From Chlorops oryzae (taxonomy: Eukaryota; Arthropoda; Insecta; Diptera; Chloropidae), in contig CM035808.1 of NCBI GenBank assembly GCA_020466095.1, positions 29,834,959 to 29,898,958 on the forward strand: a DNA stretch of 64,000 nt. The letters are read 5' to 3'. A model generated the notes under the pieces. It worked only from the letters and a program-made list of their open reading frames with translations. It made no database searches and was not told the DNA's origin. The first letter of the stretch is position 1. Each line of letters opens with the position of its first letter. Position numbers and translations under genes: made by a program. Shown piece by piece: positions 24,242 to 36,149 of this stretch.

Positions 24242-24760
24242 TTAACTTTTTATAGGTATCTTCCAAAAGCCACACCACCCACAAAACTTCGCGCGGAGTT
24301 CGTTCTTCTAGACGGACGGCATGGCTCTTTCAACTTGCTGCAGCTTTCAACACACACACACACACGAAAGCAAACATTCGAGAAGTTAAGTAACTAAACA
24401 AATTAGAGCACATTCGAGGTCAAAGTTTTGAGGTCTGGTACCACAGAAATTCAAATAAAACTTGCCCAAAGCAGATAAGATAAATACAAATCCAAATACA
24501 ATTTGTTTTAATTGGAAGACATTCCGATATGAAAAATATGTGTGCAGTTTATGTATGTACGTATATATTTTTGATTTTCCTCACTTTTCCTGCAATAAAT
24601 ATCTTTTTGAAATTCAAATTTTTCCACAATATTTAAAACGACTTGGCTAATTGATAGTTCGCATAGTAATTAGTAACAGCGAACGGGCAATCGGATGAGA
24701 TACAAAGGCAAAAGCTAAAGAAAACGCATACAAGTGTGTGTATCATCCAGAGGCAAAGAT
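24242..24760. other. No gene seen; short CA repeat
   Basis: A (CA)n tract at about 24350-24364; otherwise nothing recognised. Confidence 0.5.
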
Positions 24761-24769
24761 ACCTAGTCG

Positions 24770-25470
24770 TTCGGCATTTGGCGCTGCGCGTTCAGAGATA
24801 AAAGCGCATAGTCAAAATGAAAACAGACATTCGAACAATGTTAACCCCGCGCTAACCCCTAATTTCAATTGAAGTATGTATGAATGGACTGAAAAGTATC
24901 GTTGCTGTCAGAGCACATCGTAACGAGTCGAAAATAAATTGCAACTTAATGAGCTCAAGTAAGTGTGGCAGCAGCAGCAGCAGATGCAGCGGAATCAGCA
25001 GAAGCATTAGCAAGCAGATACAAGATAGACAAGAGCTCAAGCATCAATAGCAAGAGGCACAGCAAACCGCTAAAGATCATTTGCCTGATGCAATAAAAAC
25101 AATTGTAAATAAATAAAATTAAATTAAATAAATGAAAGCGTCGAGAAGACCACAATTTTCGCCCTCTCGGCTCGGCCCGCATCGGTGGTAATCAAGCAAA
25201 AATCAACATTCAAGCTGCCTGCCAACAACCGCTCACGTTCACAGTAGTATCGCGACAGCAACTCGACGAGTCTAGTCGACTCCTCGAATGCAATTGCCAT
25301 GCGATGCCGAGAGGAGTGCGCAGCGATACGATGATTATCTCATGCGTTATGTGAGGTATTTACGCTGATAATTTCGATTTGAAAAGCCGCTCGTTTACCG
25401 CCCGCTGGCCCGCGCTGGCTCGCCACAAAGACGCCCCATCGGCAAACACTTGTGACAGTCGAGAAAATAA
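24770..25470 (+). promoter_or_regulatory. GC-richer 5'-exon or enhancer-like zone
   Basis: Clearly higher in GC and CpG than its surroundings, with AGC-rich sequence (24966-25030) like many fly 5' untranslated exons. A plus-strand donor-like CAA|GTAAGTG occurs at 24957/24958. No convincing Inr+DPE or TATA pair and no protein-like reading frame was found. Either a 5' exon on the plus strand or a conserved regulatory element of a larger gene. Confidence 0.3.
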
Positions 25471-25670
25471 AACTCCGATCGTCCGATATGGGGGGGAGAG
25501 AAAAACACATAAAACCAAGTTTAATTACCGCTATAACGACTTCGCTTACAGAACAGTTCAAGTGTCAAAGTACTTAGTGCATTTCGCCCGCTTCGGCTTC
25601 GAATCAGGCATTGCTCTGCACTCTAGCATTCCCAACAGCTCAACTTTATGGCAGCTTAACCTTGAACCAC

Positions 25671-25693
25671 ACACACACACACACACACACACT
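25671..25693. repeat. (CA)n microsatellite
   Basis: Short pure dinucleotide run. Confidence 0.9.
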
Positions 25694-25799
25694 ACGCAAT
25701 GCCATGTGCAATGCATTTCGGTTCATTTGAATTTGAGTCGAATTGCTGTCATCGAATTTCATCGGACTCCTCCTCGTTTAAAATACATACTTTGAAGTG

Positions 25800-26668
25800 C
25801 AGCAACAACAACAATGTCACATTGCTCAATAACCTTTTCGTGGCTTGACCCTTGTCAAAAAATTCAATTTAAAAAAATTAAAAAAATTCAATAAAAAAAA
25901 AAGAAAATCAACGAAATTTCATTAAAGAAATATCGATTAGGTTGAAAGAAAAATACGCCAGATTTGGGTCATCTCGTTTCGTATTTCAATGCAATTGTGC
26001 AATTCGTTGATTTTATGTTAAGCGCTCGTAAGTAGGATGGAAAAGGGTCAAGCCTAAATTATTGAAGATTTTTTCTTGCTTTCGAGATTTTCAATTTTGC
26101 TTTTCCTTAACATTTTTTTTTTTTTTTTCTGTCGTCAAAGCAACAAGAAAGTATTGCCCCACAGTAGCTGCTGTAATATACACATTGTACGCTGAAGACT
26201 CCCTCCAAAGTTTTTATTTATTTTAATTAATTTATTTTTTTATTTACCGGTACCCAACAGCCACGCTCATTAGCATTTTACCCTTTAATTAAAAAAATAA
26301 CCAAAACGATATGAAAATAAACAAACTAGAAGTTAACTAAAAAAGTTAAAAGCTAAAAGCCCGGCGCGTGCGTATTTTAAATTGTAAATCAGTTATGGGC
26401 GCGGAACTCGTTTGAGGAAAAGTTCAAAAAATTTTCGATTTTTACCTCGTTAAAGGCGACTTTGTAGAGCACGAAATACGGTCGTAATGTGGGAAGTTTA
26501 CGACTTTTATAATTCGGAATTATAATTTAAATTAAAACATTTGGATTTATTTTTCACAGTATGAGAATTTCTATTCTTCTACTTTTTTCCCACTAATTTT
26601 ATGAAGTTTCAGTCAGAAACGTAACGTCATTGGCTTCTTTCAAGGACCTTTCACACGCTCATTAGGAA
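25800..26668. other. No gene seen
   Basis: AT-rich, with A- and T-runs at 25871-25904 and 26114-26130. Confidence 0.5.
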
Positions 26669-26670
26669 TA

Positions 26671-26867
26671 TAGTCGAAAATCTCTATTAAGAGCTCCTCT
26701 TTAGCTCCTTATATCTCCCTATGTCTCCCCTATAACTCCTCTACAGCGAATTTTCGCAAGCCTTTTTCGCTACAATTTTAATTCCAATTTTTCTCCTTAT
26801 AACGAATTCTCTCTGTAACTCATTCTTTTCACGATCCCGTGATAATCGTTACAGAGAATTTCGACCG
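26671..26867. mobile_element. Degenerate pogo-like MITE
   Basis: TA-flanked (26669-26670, 26868-26869). The left end TAGTCGAAAATCTCTATTA matches the reverse complement of the right end, CGGTCGAAATTCTCTGTAA, with a few differences. The interior is rich in CTCC/TATAACTCC repeats. Old and non-coding. Confidence 0.6.
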
Positions 26868-27189
26868 TACGTAGGTACATACATACTTGCTCAAATGTAA
26901 GGAATTTTTGGTCTTTCTAAAACAAATAAGGTCATTTAAAGAGTGTTTTAATGAGTTTTCAGTTCTTTCAGTTTTGATTCTATGAGTTTTCCAATAATCT
27001 TCTTATTTGCGAGTATCCAGAAATTTATTTAATTAATAGGTACTTTTAGGATTGAGCAATTTCTCTAGTTAGAGACTTTTACTCCTACCTACTTTACTTA
27101 TACCTACACTAGGGATGCGTATTGAACTTAAAAACATCGATCTTTGACACCGTCTAACCTTGACAAAAAAAAAAAAAATAATAATAATA

Positions 27190-27365
27190 CAGTGTACTCT
27201 CATTTAGAAAAGCGATCACAGCTTTTTCGAATTCCAATATGTACTTCGCTTAAGAATGAGATGTCCGCTATATGCAAAAAGAAACTATTTGAGAAGAACA
27301 AACACCTAGAGCATTACCAAAAAGTGACCGCTTAAGAGGAGTGCCCGCAAGGAGAGAGTACACTG
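27190..27365. mobile_element. pogo-like MITE, TTAAGCGGACA family, copy 2
   Basis: Starts CAGTGTACTCTCATTTAG and ends GAGAGAGTACACTG. TA lies on the left (27188-27189) but CA on the right, probably a later substitution. The interior has CGCTTAAGA and GACCGCTTAAGAGG, as in the copies at 2959 and 32597. 176 bp. Confidence 0.75.
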
Positions 27366-27800
27366 CAACCGGTATTTGGCACTTTGGTAAAAGCGCGAGA
27401 TCATCTGCACTTAGATTCCTGCATAAATTCAATACATCGAAGGATATGGAACCATTTCCAATCTACTGTAAAATTGAAAACCATCTTAATTTGACATAAA
27501 TTGATCATTCTAAGCAATGGTCATACAATGCATTAAGAAGCTTATAAAAACATAGACTTAATTATCATGATTCTCTTAACATTATATTCAAGTTTCCCTT
27601 AAAGCCAATTCCTAAACATATGCAGTAGCAAGTCTTCCAAAAGTGTCACGCTTAAATGCAGACTTTAATGTACCTCATTTTGCATTCCTGACTAAAGCCG
27701 ACACTGCATGATTCTATAGGAGTTCTCAATACTATCGAAGTAAGCTTCATGCAATTACGCTAAAGATTGAAGACAATCTAATTCCAAAAATTGTCAGATC

Positions 27801-28183
27801 ACGCTTTACAATCTGCAAATTATTTACTTGCTTATATATGATTCATTTATTCTTCACAATCTAAAGATTCTCGAACCTTATGCATGAAAGTCTTCAAATA
27901 ATCAATGTGTTGCTTCATATTTCATGGCCGGTCGCAATAAGCGGTCCATCATTGCAATAGGACCGCACACATTACTTCGAGTGAACGTTATCAATGAATA
28001 ATTCAGAAAATTTTGGAGAATACAACGCTTTATCAGAAAATTGGCAAATTATTTACTTGGAACAAGGATATATTGATTACAGTTTATTTTGAAATCAAAA
28101 TTGATTCAGCCTCGAACCTTAGCGAAAGTCTCTACCAAATAAAATGCTGTGCACATGTGTTGCTTCACTTCATTTCATTGGCA
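27801..28183. repeat. Diverged direct duplication
   Basis: 27801-27929 and 28024-28183 share, in order, CGCTTTA, GCAAATTATTTACTTG, CTCGAACCTTA, GAAAGTCT, CAAATAA, TGTGTTGCTTCA and TTTCAT, with indels between them. Suggests an old tandem duplication of about 220 bp. Confidence 0.5.
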
Positions 28184-28269
28184 GCAAGTGTACAAAAGGC
28201 AATTATGGGATTTCCAGAAACCGAAAAACCAATATTGAAACTCTCATTTGACCTTATGACCGAATGATT

Positions 28270-30114
28270 TTCATTTCTAACTAAATATTCATTGCGTTCC
28301 TTTGAAGAGATCATCAACATTTACCATAAAAAAAAAAAAAAAACGAAAATGTTTTCCCATTTTCTAGGAACCAGAGAAACCAATTGGTTCAATACTGCAA
28401 ACGGCAAAAATTGCTTGCCGCTGGACTCTTCGGCATAAAAAGGTTTGAATGAATTTTCCTACGAATTAATAACGGAAGGCTGAATGGTATTCGAAAATGG
28501 AAAACATGTTGAGAACACATGTTCTTCTTCGGTAATTTCCCAAACAGAAAGTGTAGCATTCTGCATGCAACAGACATGCTGGTTCTTCTTCTTCTTAATT
28601 TTTTTTTTTTTTTTAGTTCTACGCATATAGATAAAGACTGTTCGACAGGCTAGGGGGAAATCCATTCTCGTTTGAAGTCAATGTCGAAAGTAATGCATAC
28701 ACAAACACAGACGATTAGACACGGCTACAGGCGAAATGCATTCTTTGGCTGGGGTTAAAATGGTGTTTTGTTTACTTTTGCCGAAAGGAGTTACATCACA
28801 ATATCTGTAAATGAAAGAATAACAAACAGAGCACACGTTTTGTCGGTGCCATGCCATGTCATGCCATGCCATGCAATCGTTTGTTCAGCAGAAAGCAGGA
28901 GCACAAGTACTGATGCTTTATTATGGGACCTCGAAAGCATATTGACGAAATCGAGCACGTATTAGATGTGCTTTTTCCAGAGAAAACATTGTTGACAAAA
29001 ATCACAGAGCGTGAGAGGACGGACAATTGTTAGTGGTGGGAGTGAGGAGGGCGAGAAAGCAATCTAATTTTACAAAGGAAAACATGACTCCATATGTTCG
29101 GATGATTGAATATGACAACAGATGACACGGATCAGTCGTGTTGCAACCGTAGTCGCCCGGTCCAAAGACCATGTCAAGATAGTGCTCTGCTCTGCTCTGC
29201 TGTGCTGTGCTTCGACCGAACAAAAGGAAAAGGCATAAGTATGTATGAATGTCGGCGACAAATGAGAACGGCAATTCAATTACGAGCAGCCAAAAGCTTT
29301 TAAAAGCAAGAGTCAAAAAGGCGAACAAAAAAATAAAAAAACTATATGAAACGAAATGAAAAGAAAAATAAATCAAAAATGTCTTTTCTTCGATGATTTT
29401 TCAAAAACTATGTCTTTCGAAGAAAATGACAAAAATTTTATCTTCTCATTTCATTCGGGTTCAATTTAAGTGAAAGTGAGACCTTTTTTTTTCCTTCAAT
29501 CTCTTCGACTGTGCCGCATTCTATGCGCGACACAATTCGTGTCGTTGCAGTTGAAACATGATTAATTTTTAGCCTGATTTAAGTACAGAAAAGATAAAAG
29601 ACAACAAAAGGGGAAAAATTGAAATTTTTTCTTGATAGGTCATGCGAGATCAATCCATTTTTTTCACTTCCTTCTTATCAGTGAAAAGTAATTTTTCTTC
29701 TTAATTGAAGTGATATCAATCATTTTTGAGGAGACAGCTCGGGCGAACTGACGAAAAATTTATATTTTTGAAGAAATTTTCGAAACGGAGAGACACCTAT
29801 AACGATTGGCAACTGAAAACATCTGACGAGAAATCATTTCCTCTTAAGATTAAGAATTCTGAATCGAAATGAACGAGATTGACTGGATGTAAGAATTTGT
29901 TTTTCTTTAAAGAAGAATACTAAAAATCAAGTGAAATACTTGGAATACGTTGTTCCCTTTGAGGAGGCGTTCCATTATGCGGGATTTCATTGTGTAAGAT
30001 CAAGATTGTGAGATCTTAAAGCAAAAAAATCGAATCGGAAGAGGTCTCTTGAGTTTGGCATTTAGTAATGGCAAGTTTTTTATTCGAAAATATCGATATA
30101 TTGCATTGTAAACT
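28270..30114. other. No gene seen; short simple repeats
   Basis: CATGC repeats at 28850-28874 and CTGCT/GTGCT repeats at 29180-29208, plus several A- and T-runs. No coding exon recognised. Confidence 0.5.
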
Positions 30115-30122
30115 GTATACAT

Positions 30123-30215
30123 AGGGGTTGGAAATTTATCGATAGTATCGACTCCCTATGAATAGTTTTCCTGAATCCTATCGCCAACTATCGAAAGTAT
30201 AAACTGCCAGCCCTA
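30123..30215. mobile_element. 93-bp hAT-like mini-element with 8-bp target duplication
   Basis: Flanked by an exact 8-bp repeat, GTATACAT (30115-30122 and 30216-30223). The left end is AGGGGTTGGAAATTTATCG. The right end, reverse complemented, is TAGGGCTGGCAGTTTATAC. The interior is rich in ATCGATAGTATCGA-type palindromes. An 8-bp duplication and (T)AGGG ends point to hAT. The ends resemble those of the 16764-17767 element. Confidence 0.75.
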
Positions 30216-30277
30216 GTATACATTTATCAAAAAATTCTTTTAATTTTTTTTCTAATCTATTCAAAAATCGAAATATT

Positions 30278-30433
30278 GGGTGCGTTCAGCAGACTCAACT
30301 GTTGTGCAACCGTCGGGCAAAATTTTGCTAAAAGATGCGCTACCAACTGAGCTCTCACAGCATGTGGACTGCACGGTCTCTATTTCCAAAAATGTAGACC
30401 GCTGCACAACAGTTGATTCTGCTGAGTGCACCC
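30278..30433. mobile_element. Inverted-repeat MITE with tRNA-like core
   Basis: 156 bp. The two ends read GGGTGCGTTCAGCAGACTCA and GGGTGCACTCAGCAGAATCA and keep matching through ACTGTTGTGCA, about 31 bp in all. ATT flanks both sides (30275-30277, 30434-30436), a possible 3-bp duplication of PIF/Harbinger type. On the minus strand the middle reads GAGCTCAGTTGGTAGCGCA, an excellent tRNA A box/D arm, but the B-box position is poor. Confidence 0.7.
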
Positions 30434-30436
30434 ATT

Positions 30437-32480
30437 GATACAAGGCATCTCCCATGGCCTGCAAAGATTTTCTACTACAAAATCGAGTGACCTCTTTCTG
30501 TACCATCTATCCCTCTAGAATATCCTTGAAGCTCTTAAATTTATGGGCTCTTGAGTGTCTGGCCCACAGTGAATGTTATGAAGAAACCGGAAAACAATTT
30601 CCTTGAGATAAAAGGATAAACACTAGGTATACATATGGGCATTTCTAGAAAAAGTAACTCCTATGTCGCATCCGTATATGTCTGAGTGCATTTGGAGTGT
30701 CTGAGTGGAATCTGTGTAGAAACTTTGATAAATAAATACAAGTCCACTTGAGATGGACGATGGACTTTTTTCCGTATTCTTCAATTCGGGACTTAAAAAT
30801 GTTATGTAAGTCTCGCGTCAGTGTATATAAATAGTATGTATTTATGATTTTAAATACTAAAATTTCTATTCAGATCCGAAAGGCAAACAGTCCCTTACGG
30901 ACGCCAGAAAACCGTCACTTTTTCAGGAAATGCTCATATGGGGATAAATTTAGACAAAACTCCTATTGGGGAAAGATTCTATGCTGAAAAATCCCACTGC
31001 ATAAACACAGTTCTTCGGTCACTTACATCGAGTTATTACTGTATAATCCAGGCCTTCCTAATAAGAACAGTTTATGTTTAATTTGGCGACTTTCCCTATA
31101 AAAAGATAACAGCTCTTCAAACAGGATATTTTTTCCTAGGGACTCTCGAAAGAACTACACTTCCGTAAACTTATTTATCCAAAAGGGACGAATTTCAATT
31201 AATTTTATTTTTAGACATCCGAATTGTGTGTCATTTATCGTAACGTATGTATGTTGATTTTCCTTCCGTTTGTCATAATAAATTTATTCATATGATTCTT
31301 ACCAGTTTATTCCCAAACTGTTTTACATAAGTGTTTATCCAATGACACTTCACGATCGGAACGATTTATTCCCAGTGATTGGCATTAACAATTGAAATGA
31401 GTTCGATTCTGTTTCTCTTATTTTTTTTTCACTTTTCGCTTCGCACAAAAATAATTTTTTGTTATTTTTAATTCTTTTTGTGTTTCGTTTGCGCTTTTTG
31501 CTCTCCTTATTTTGTGAAGGTTCCCCTCAAGGGTCTAGGTCAACAAGCACTGTCACAGTCACGGGTGTTCCAAAAACGCTTGTCACAGTCACAAGAATCG
31601 CGTGAGATGAGTGAAGGCGCACTCGAGATTTGATCTTGAAGCAAGAAAAGAAATTTCCTATTCCTCTTTCGACTCGAATTTGTTTGATTTTCTTTTCAGG
31701 TTTCTGATTTTTATTATATTTTTCTGATTTCATGCAATTTGAAGTCGTTGCACTTGTATTTTAATTGCGAATTCTGTAAACTTTAGTTTTGACTGTTGCT
31801 GTCACGGCTTTTGTCTCACTTGAAACTTTAGTATTCTTCAAGGTTAATCTTTTGTTATGTTTCTAAATATTTCCTGATAGAAGTCTTCACAAACTATCAT
31901 CAAAACTGCACATCAGATTCTCTTACACCATCACAACATTAAGCGATAGTGTAGGCGCAACAGTTGCCGTTAGGCGTTCTTGTCTCAAACGGACGTTAAA
32001 CGTTCAGTTATCGTTGAAGTTTGAAAAACGAGGCTCTTTTTTACATTTTCTTGATTATTCACATTATATTTGTTTTTGTAATATTTGCCACTTTGGACAG
32101 AAACAACAACAAAGCGCGGATATATGTTAATATATATACGAATAATGGACACGTCAAACTAAACGCACAACCGTTCTCATCGAAATCTCGAAGCGGACTG
32201 AATACAGCTGGAAACAGTCACACGGTATCGTATCGTGACGTTGTGCTCTCCCTTCTACATAGAGATGGGCGCATGTCATGCCATACTTTTCGTGACGGAA
32301 TCTCACTTTGTGCGGGTTCGTGTGTGTCCGTGTTGATTAATGTCGACACCAACATGACAAATTAAAAAATAAATAAATAAAAATAAGCTTGCATTGGCTT
32401 AAAATAAAGGAAATCTAAGTGATTTCAAACTGCATAGTGTGAAAAAAGACACGTTTATATATCGATAGTTTGAACTAGTG
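30437..32480. other. No gene seen
   Basis: Mostly unique-looking DNA. No coding exon, RNA gene or element recognised. Confidence 0.45.
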
Positions 32481-32596
32481 TTGTTAACTTAGCTCTCTTA
32501 ACCCACGATCCTGAGCGTTTCAGAGACCAATACATTAAAACGACTTTCAGAATAGGATTAAACTTCCTGTTTCTCTTCCAGCTCGGAACCAATAAA

Positions 32597-32772
32597 CAGT
32601 ATACTCTCTGCTTACAGACATTCCCATTAAGCGAAAACCTCTCTTAAGAGGACACTTTTTCGGAAACGTTCTGGTATTCCTGTTTCTCAAAAATTTCTTC
32701 TTGAGCGGAAGCCTCTGTTAAGCGGACATATTTTCCATTCCCGTAGGTGTCCGCTTAAAAGAGAGTACACGG
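32597..32772. mobile_element. pogo-like MITE, TTAAGCGGACA family, copy 3
   Basis: Starts CAGTATACTCTCTGCTTAC and ends TTAAAAGAGAGTACACGG. The interior has TTAAGCGGACA and GTAGGTGTCCGCTTAA, as in copy 1. The TA duplication is not preserved. 176 bp. Confidence 0.7.
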
Positions 32773-32774
32773 CA

Positions 32775-33015
32775 TCATTATTAAAGAAAATTGTATTAAT
32801 ACAACACAAGTACAGGAAAATAACAACGATCAAAGCCAGGAATCTTATGAGTAGAGGGAAAGAATAGAAAATTGTGTCTTGCAGAGGTTTCATCATACGT
32901 ACGAAAAAACAGACACCCAAACAACTGGACGGACATGGCTTATTCGAATCTCCTGGTATCGCCGATCATTTCTATAAAAAAATTTGTATGTCTATCTTGA
33001 CTTGTATTAAAAAAT
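32775..33015 (-). mobile_element. DINE-1/HINE-like Helitron fragment
   Basis: Holds the core AACTGGACGGACATGGC, ATTCGAATCTCCTGGTAT and the TCTATCTTGACTTG that follows the core in the other minus-strand copies. It abuts a pogo-like MITE at 32597-32772, the same association seen at 2605-3495. Limits uncertain. Confidence 0.55.
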
Positions 33016-34345
33016 TCTTTGCACTAGACTATCGGCTGTAAACCTTGTTTAATTGATATATCTAAAAAAAAAAAAAAAAATTTAAAGCGCTTTAGAAAAT
33101 TTCAAATGTTAAATAAACAGGCAAAGTTGAACCAAACTATTTAATAATAAACAAAACAGCGACATATTATGTATGGAAAACGTCGTACGTGTTCGTGTCG
33201 TGTTCGTCACTCGCCCATCTCTAACTACACAAATTCAAATATGCCGACTTTTCGAATCTAGCTAATATTGGTGGGGTTTTTCAGAAACAGCTTTTATTTA
33301 TACTGGTCGCCCTAATAGCTGTATAGCTATGCAGCTGTATAGAAGTCTTCAAGTGCTGCCTACGTGGCTTTGAAAATCTAGTGGATTCCCATTTTTCCCT
33401 GCTATAGCTAACGTACAGCTATTTTTGACTTTATACATACATGGCTGTGAAAACAAAGTACAGCAACGGATATTCTTGATAAGCAATCGAGAACAGAATA
33501 AGAAAATGATTCAATAAATCGAACCAATTGGGAACACTTCGTTTAAGAGAATTGACCGCTTAAGAGGGTTATATACGTGCCTTCTCGACGGTGCAATTAT
33601 CTGGTAGTTCCTCAATTTTATAAAGGCACTTTGTGCTCTAATGAAAAACTCCTCCTTACATTTTATATCCAATTCGCGAGAAATTGATCGCAGAAGAACT
33701 ATTTGTAAGGAGGCCCATTCAGCGAAGACGACCGGAAATTATTGCATCTGCTCCTGTTTTGTTTTGTTTCATCTCCCTTTTCTGCCTGTTGGTCGTGGTC
33801 CCTTCTCCGTGAAGTGTTTCCAAGATAATATTATTTTGTGGCGTTATTATTTTTTTTTGGGTTCGTTCAATATTTTGCCATCTAAAATTGTGATTCTGTG
33901 CGGAATGCAACACATGGAAGCATGTGCAACTGACGAAAAGAGATTACGAGGGTGCACTCTGTTCTATCAATTCATCTGAGAATGGAATGCGAGAGGGAAT
34001 TATGAACACAAGAATGGGCAGGTATATTTTCTGAAGTCAGCACACGCTTATTTACTTTCGGTAGTCGTCCTGCTGTCGTGTCCTTCGTTTGAAACAAACG
34101 AGGATCGCATTTAAAAAAAGGAACCCAAAGTCGCTTAGATACATATAAATCTATTTTGGTGTTGAAAGGAACAAATATTTTGTTGCGGTTTTGTGTCGTT
34201 AGTACAGTGGGATGAATTTCTTGCAAATAAAAATAAGTAATAAACTGTCTCGTCAACTTGTTCACAACTAATGCCTGGTTTCCAATAGTGCGGGAATCCC
34301 TTCTAACATTCAACACATCCAAGCATATGGAATCAGTTTCAATCA
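33016..34345. other. No gene seen
   Basis: A fragment resembling the TTAAGCGGACA family (CGTTTAAGAG..GACCGCTTAAGAGG) occurs at 33540-33570. Otherwise nothing recognised. Confidence 0.4.
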
Positions 34346-34916
34346 CCCAGCGGGAAATTATCTCCTGCATGACAAAGTCATCAGTGATATCATCGATGAC
34401 ATATTGGTGACAGTATCATGCATGACATCTTGCGGGACATGTCATCGTAGAGGGATGCTGTTCATTTGCTTGAATCTTATTGGCTACTGATATTTAAATA
34501 AGGTTTTAGCGTCATTCGAGCGTTAGCATCAAGTGGCGTAGTGGATGGCCACTCGACTCAGAATCCGAAGATCGCGGGTTCGATCCCTGGCTGAGGCGTG
34601 GAAAAATCATTTGAAATAGATATTTTAAAATTTGCAAATTATTCAACGAGATGACAAAGAAGAGAGTTCTTAAACTGGTTTCTGTAAACTGACATTAAGA
34701 GATATAAAAAATGTACTGATGTCAAATGATTTTTTCGCCATCGCACTCGCTAGCATGACATGTCATTTTCTTATCCTACGGTGACATTTCACAGGTGACT
34801 TCACTGTCCAACTCCTGTACAAATGTCATACTAAATCTCCTATGAAATCGCATGCGTTCCGGCTCCAAAGTCACCCTGACTTCATTGATGATGTCAGAGG
34901 GACATTTCCCGCTGGG
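34346..34916. mobile_element. 571-bp inverted-repeat element with TGACAT clusters
   Basis: The termini are CCCAGCGGGAAAT and its exact complement ATTTCCCGCTGGG (13 bp). Just inside both ends lie clusters of ATGACAT/ATGTCAT (34370-34445 and 34750-34900), like the subterminal transposase-binding motifs of DNA transposons. A tRNA-like segment sits in the middle. No target-site duplication was recognised, so the superfamily is undetermined. No coding capacity. Confidence 0.65.
34525..34599 (+). repeat. tRNA-like sequence inside an inverted-repeat element
   Basis: D arm/A box GTGGCGTAGTGGATGGCC and B box GCGGGTTCGATCCC. The T stem pairs 4 of 5 (GCGGG with CCTGG). The possible acceptor strands GCATCAA and CTGAGGC pair at 5 of 7. 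The anticodon stem appears to lack one base (ACTCGA..TCCGA around CTCAGAA, which would put CAG in the anticodon position). Not a functional tRNA; either a SINE head nested in the element or captured with it. Confidence 0.6.
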
Positions 34917-36073
34917 CAACTACGCTTCGGATTGTAATTAGTTCTATATATTTGTATATGTTAAATGTTTCCAGGAATTAACGCACAGAGATTCCTGTAC
35001 TATTAGAAATCACGCATCAAATTCATTTAACCAATTTTCCCTTTCAGAAGACACATTCGTTCCACTGTCACTTCCGCTTGGAGTAAAAAATCGCGAAGTG
35101 TATTCAAATTACATGAAGGAAAAGCGAGGTACAATTTCCTTCTTTGTTTTTATTATCCTTGTTGAAGGAAATCCTTGAACGCATTTGACGTGAGCCACAA
35201 CCAGTTGCGTAAGGTAGAATTTCTTCCTGCCAAGGCTGTGCTCCTGTTGCCGCAGCAAGTTCCTGATGTGATTTGTGTGTTGTCTGTTCTCTCGAATCTG
35301 TGACGCAAGGAGTGTGGCTACGCAACAGGTTCGTTTGTTGCTTTAAAACAATATTCCATTTATTGTGGCTCGACCCAATGACGCGCGCAAATGCTCTTTT
35401 TTCATGTCTCACTCAAAGAAGGGAAATTGAAAAGCGCAAAAAAAGAAAGAAAAAAGAGGAAAAATAAATGGCGATTGATATGGGTCCTCCATTCGCTCTG
35501 CTGGTTTGGACATTTTGATATTAAATCGTTTTATAAATGTCAGCGAGCAATGGAATTACAACGTTGTTGGAAGATGATTCTCCTTTTGATTTCAAATAAG
35601 GCGAAATGCATCTGAACGGAAAATATAAACTGCCATCGATAAGGTTAACCATGGCGATTTCGTGCGGCAAGGACGATTGAAAGATGGACCATTTTTCGTT
35701 ACATCTGCGAAGGTACCTACTATAAAAAGGCATTTGTGTAGGTACTTTATGCCGCGAACAAAAAAAAAAATCAATTGAAATGAATGAAGTTGACATTTTT
35801 ATCTAATCCAAATGATGTCATTTCACAAAGAAGAATGAATGGAAGAAAAACACATTTTGTTGAAGGAAATTTTAACCCAACAAGGTAATACGATGTAATA
35901 ATTGGTTTCTGGAAAAATGGGTTTACGAATCCGTTGTAGGAAAGTCGAAAGGAATGTTCATGATTTCAGAGCAGAAACGTCAAAAAAAGCAATGGAAAAA
36001 TTCATCTCCAACATGAGTCGGAAAATTCCCAAACGCTCACGAGTAGAGCAATCATAAAAGAACAAAGAAACAA

Positions 36074-36077
<4 letters not shown>
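34917..36077. other. No gene seen
   Basis: Unique-looking DNA. Lys-rich frames near 35400-35470 reflect A-runs. Confidence 0.45.

Positions 36078-36147
<70 letters not shown>
36078..36147 (+). repeat. (AG)n microsatellite
   Basis: About 70 bp of nearly pure AG repeat. Confidence 0.95.
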
Positions 36148-36149
36148 TG

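Noticed and set aside
27110..27130. TAGGGATGCG as the end of another hAT-like element
   Set aside because: No inverted partner or 8-bp duplication nearby.
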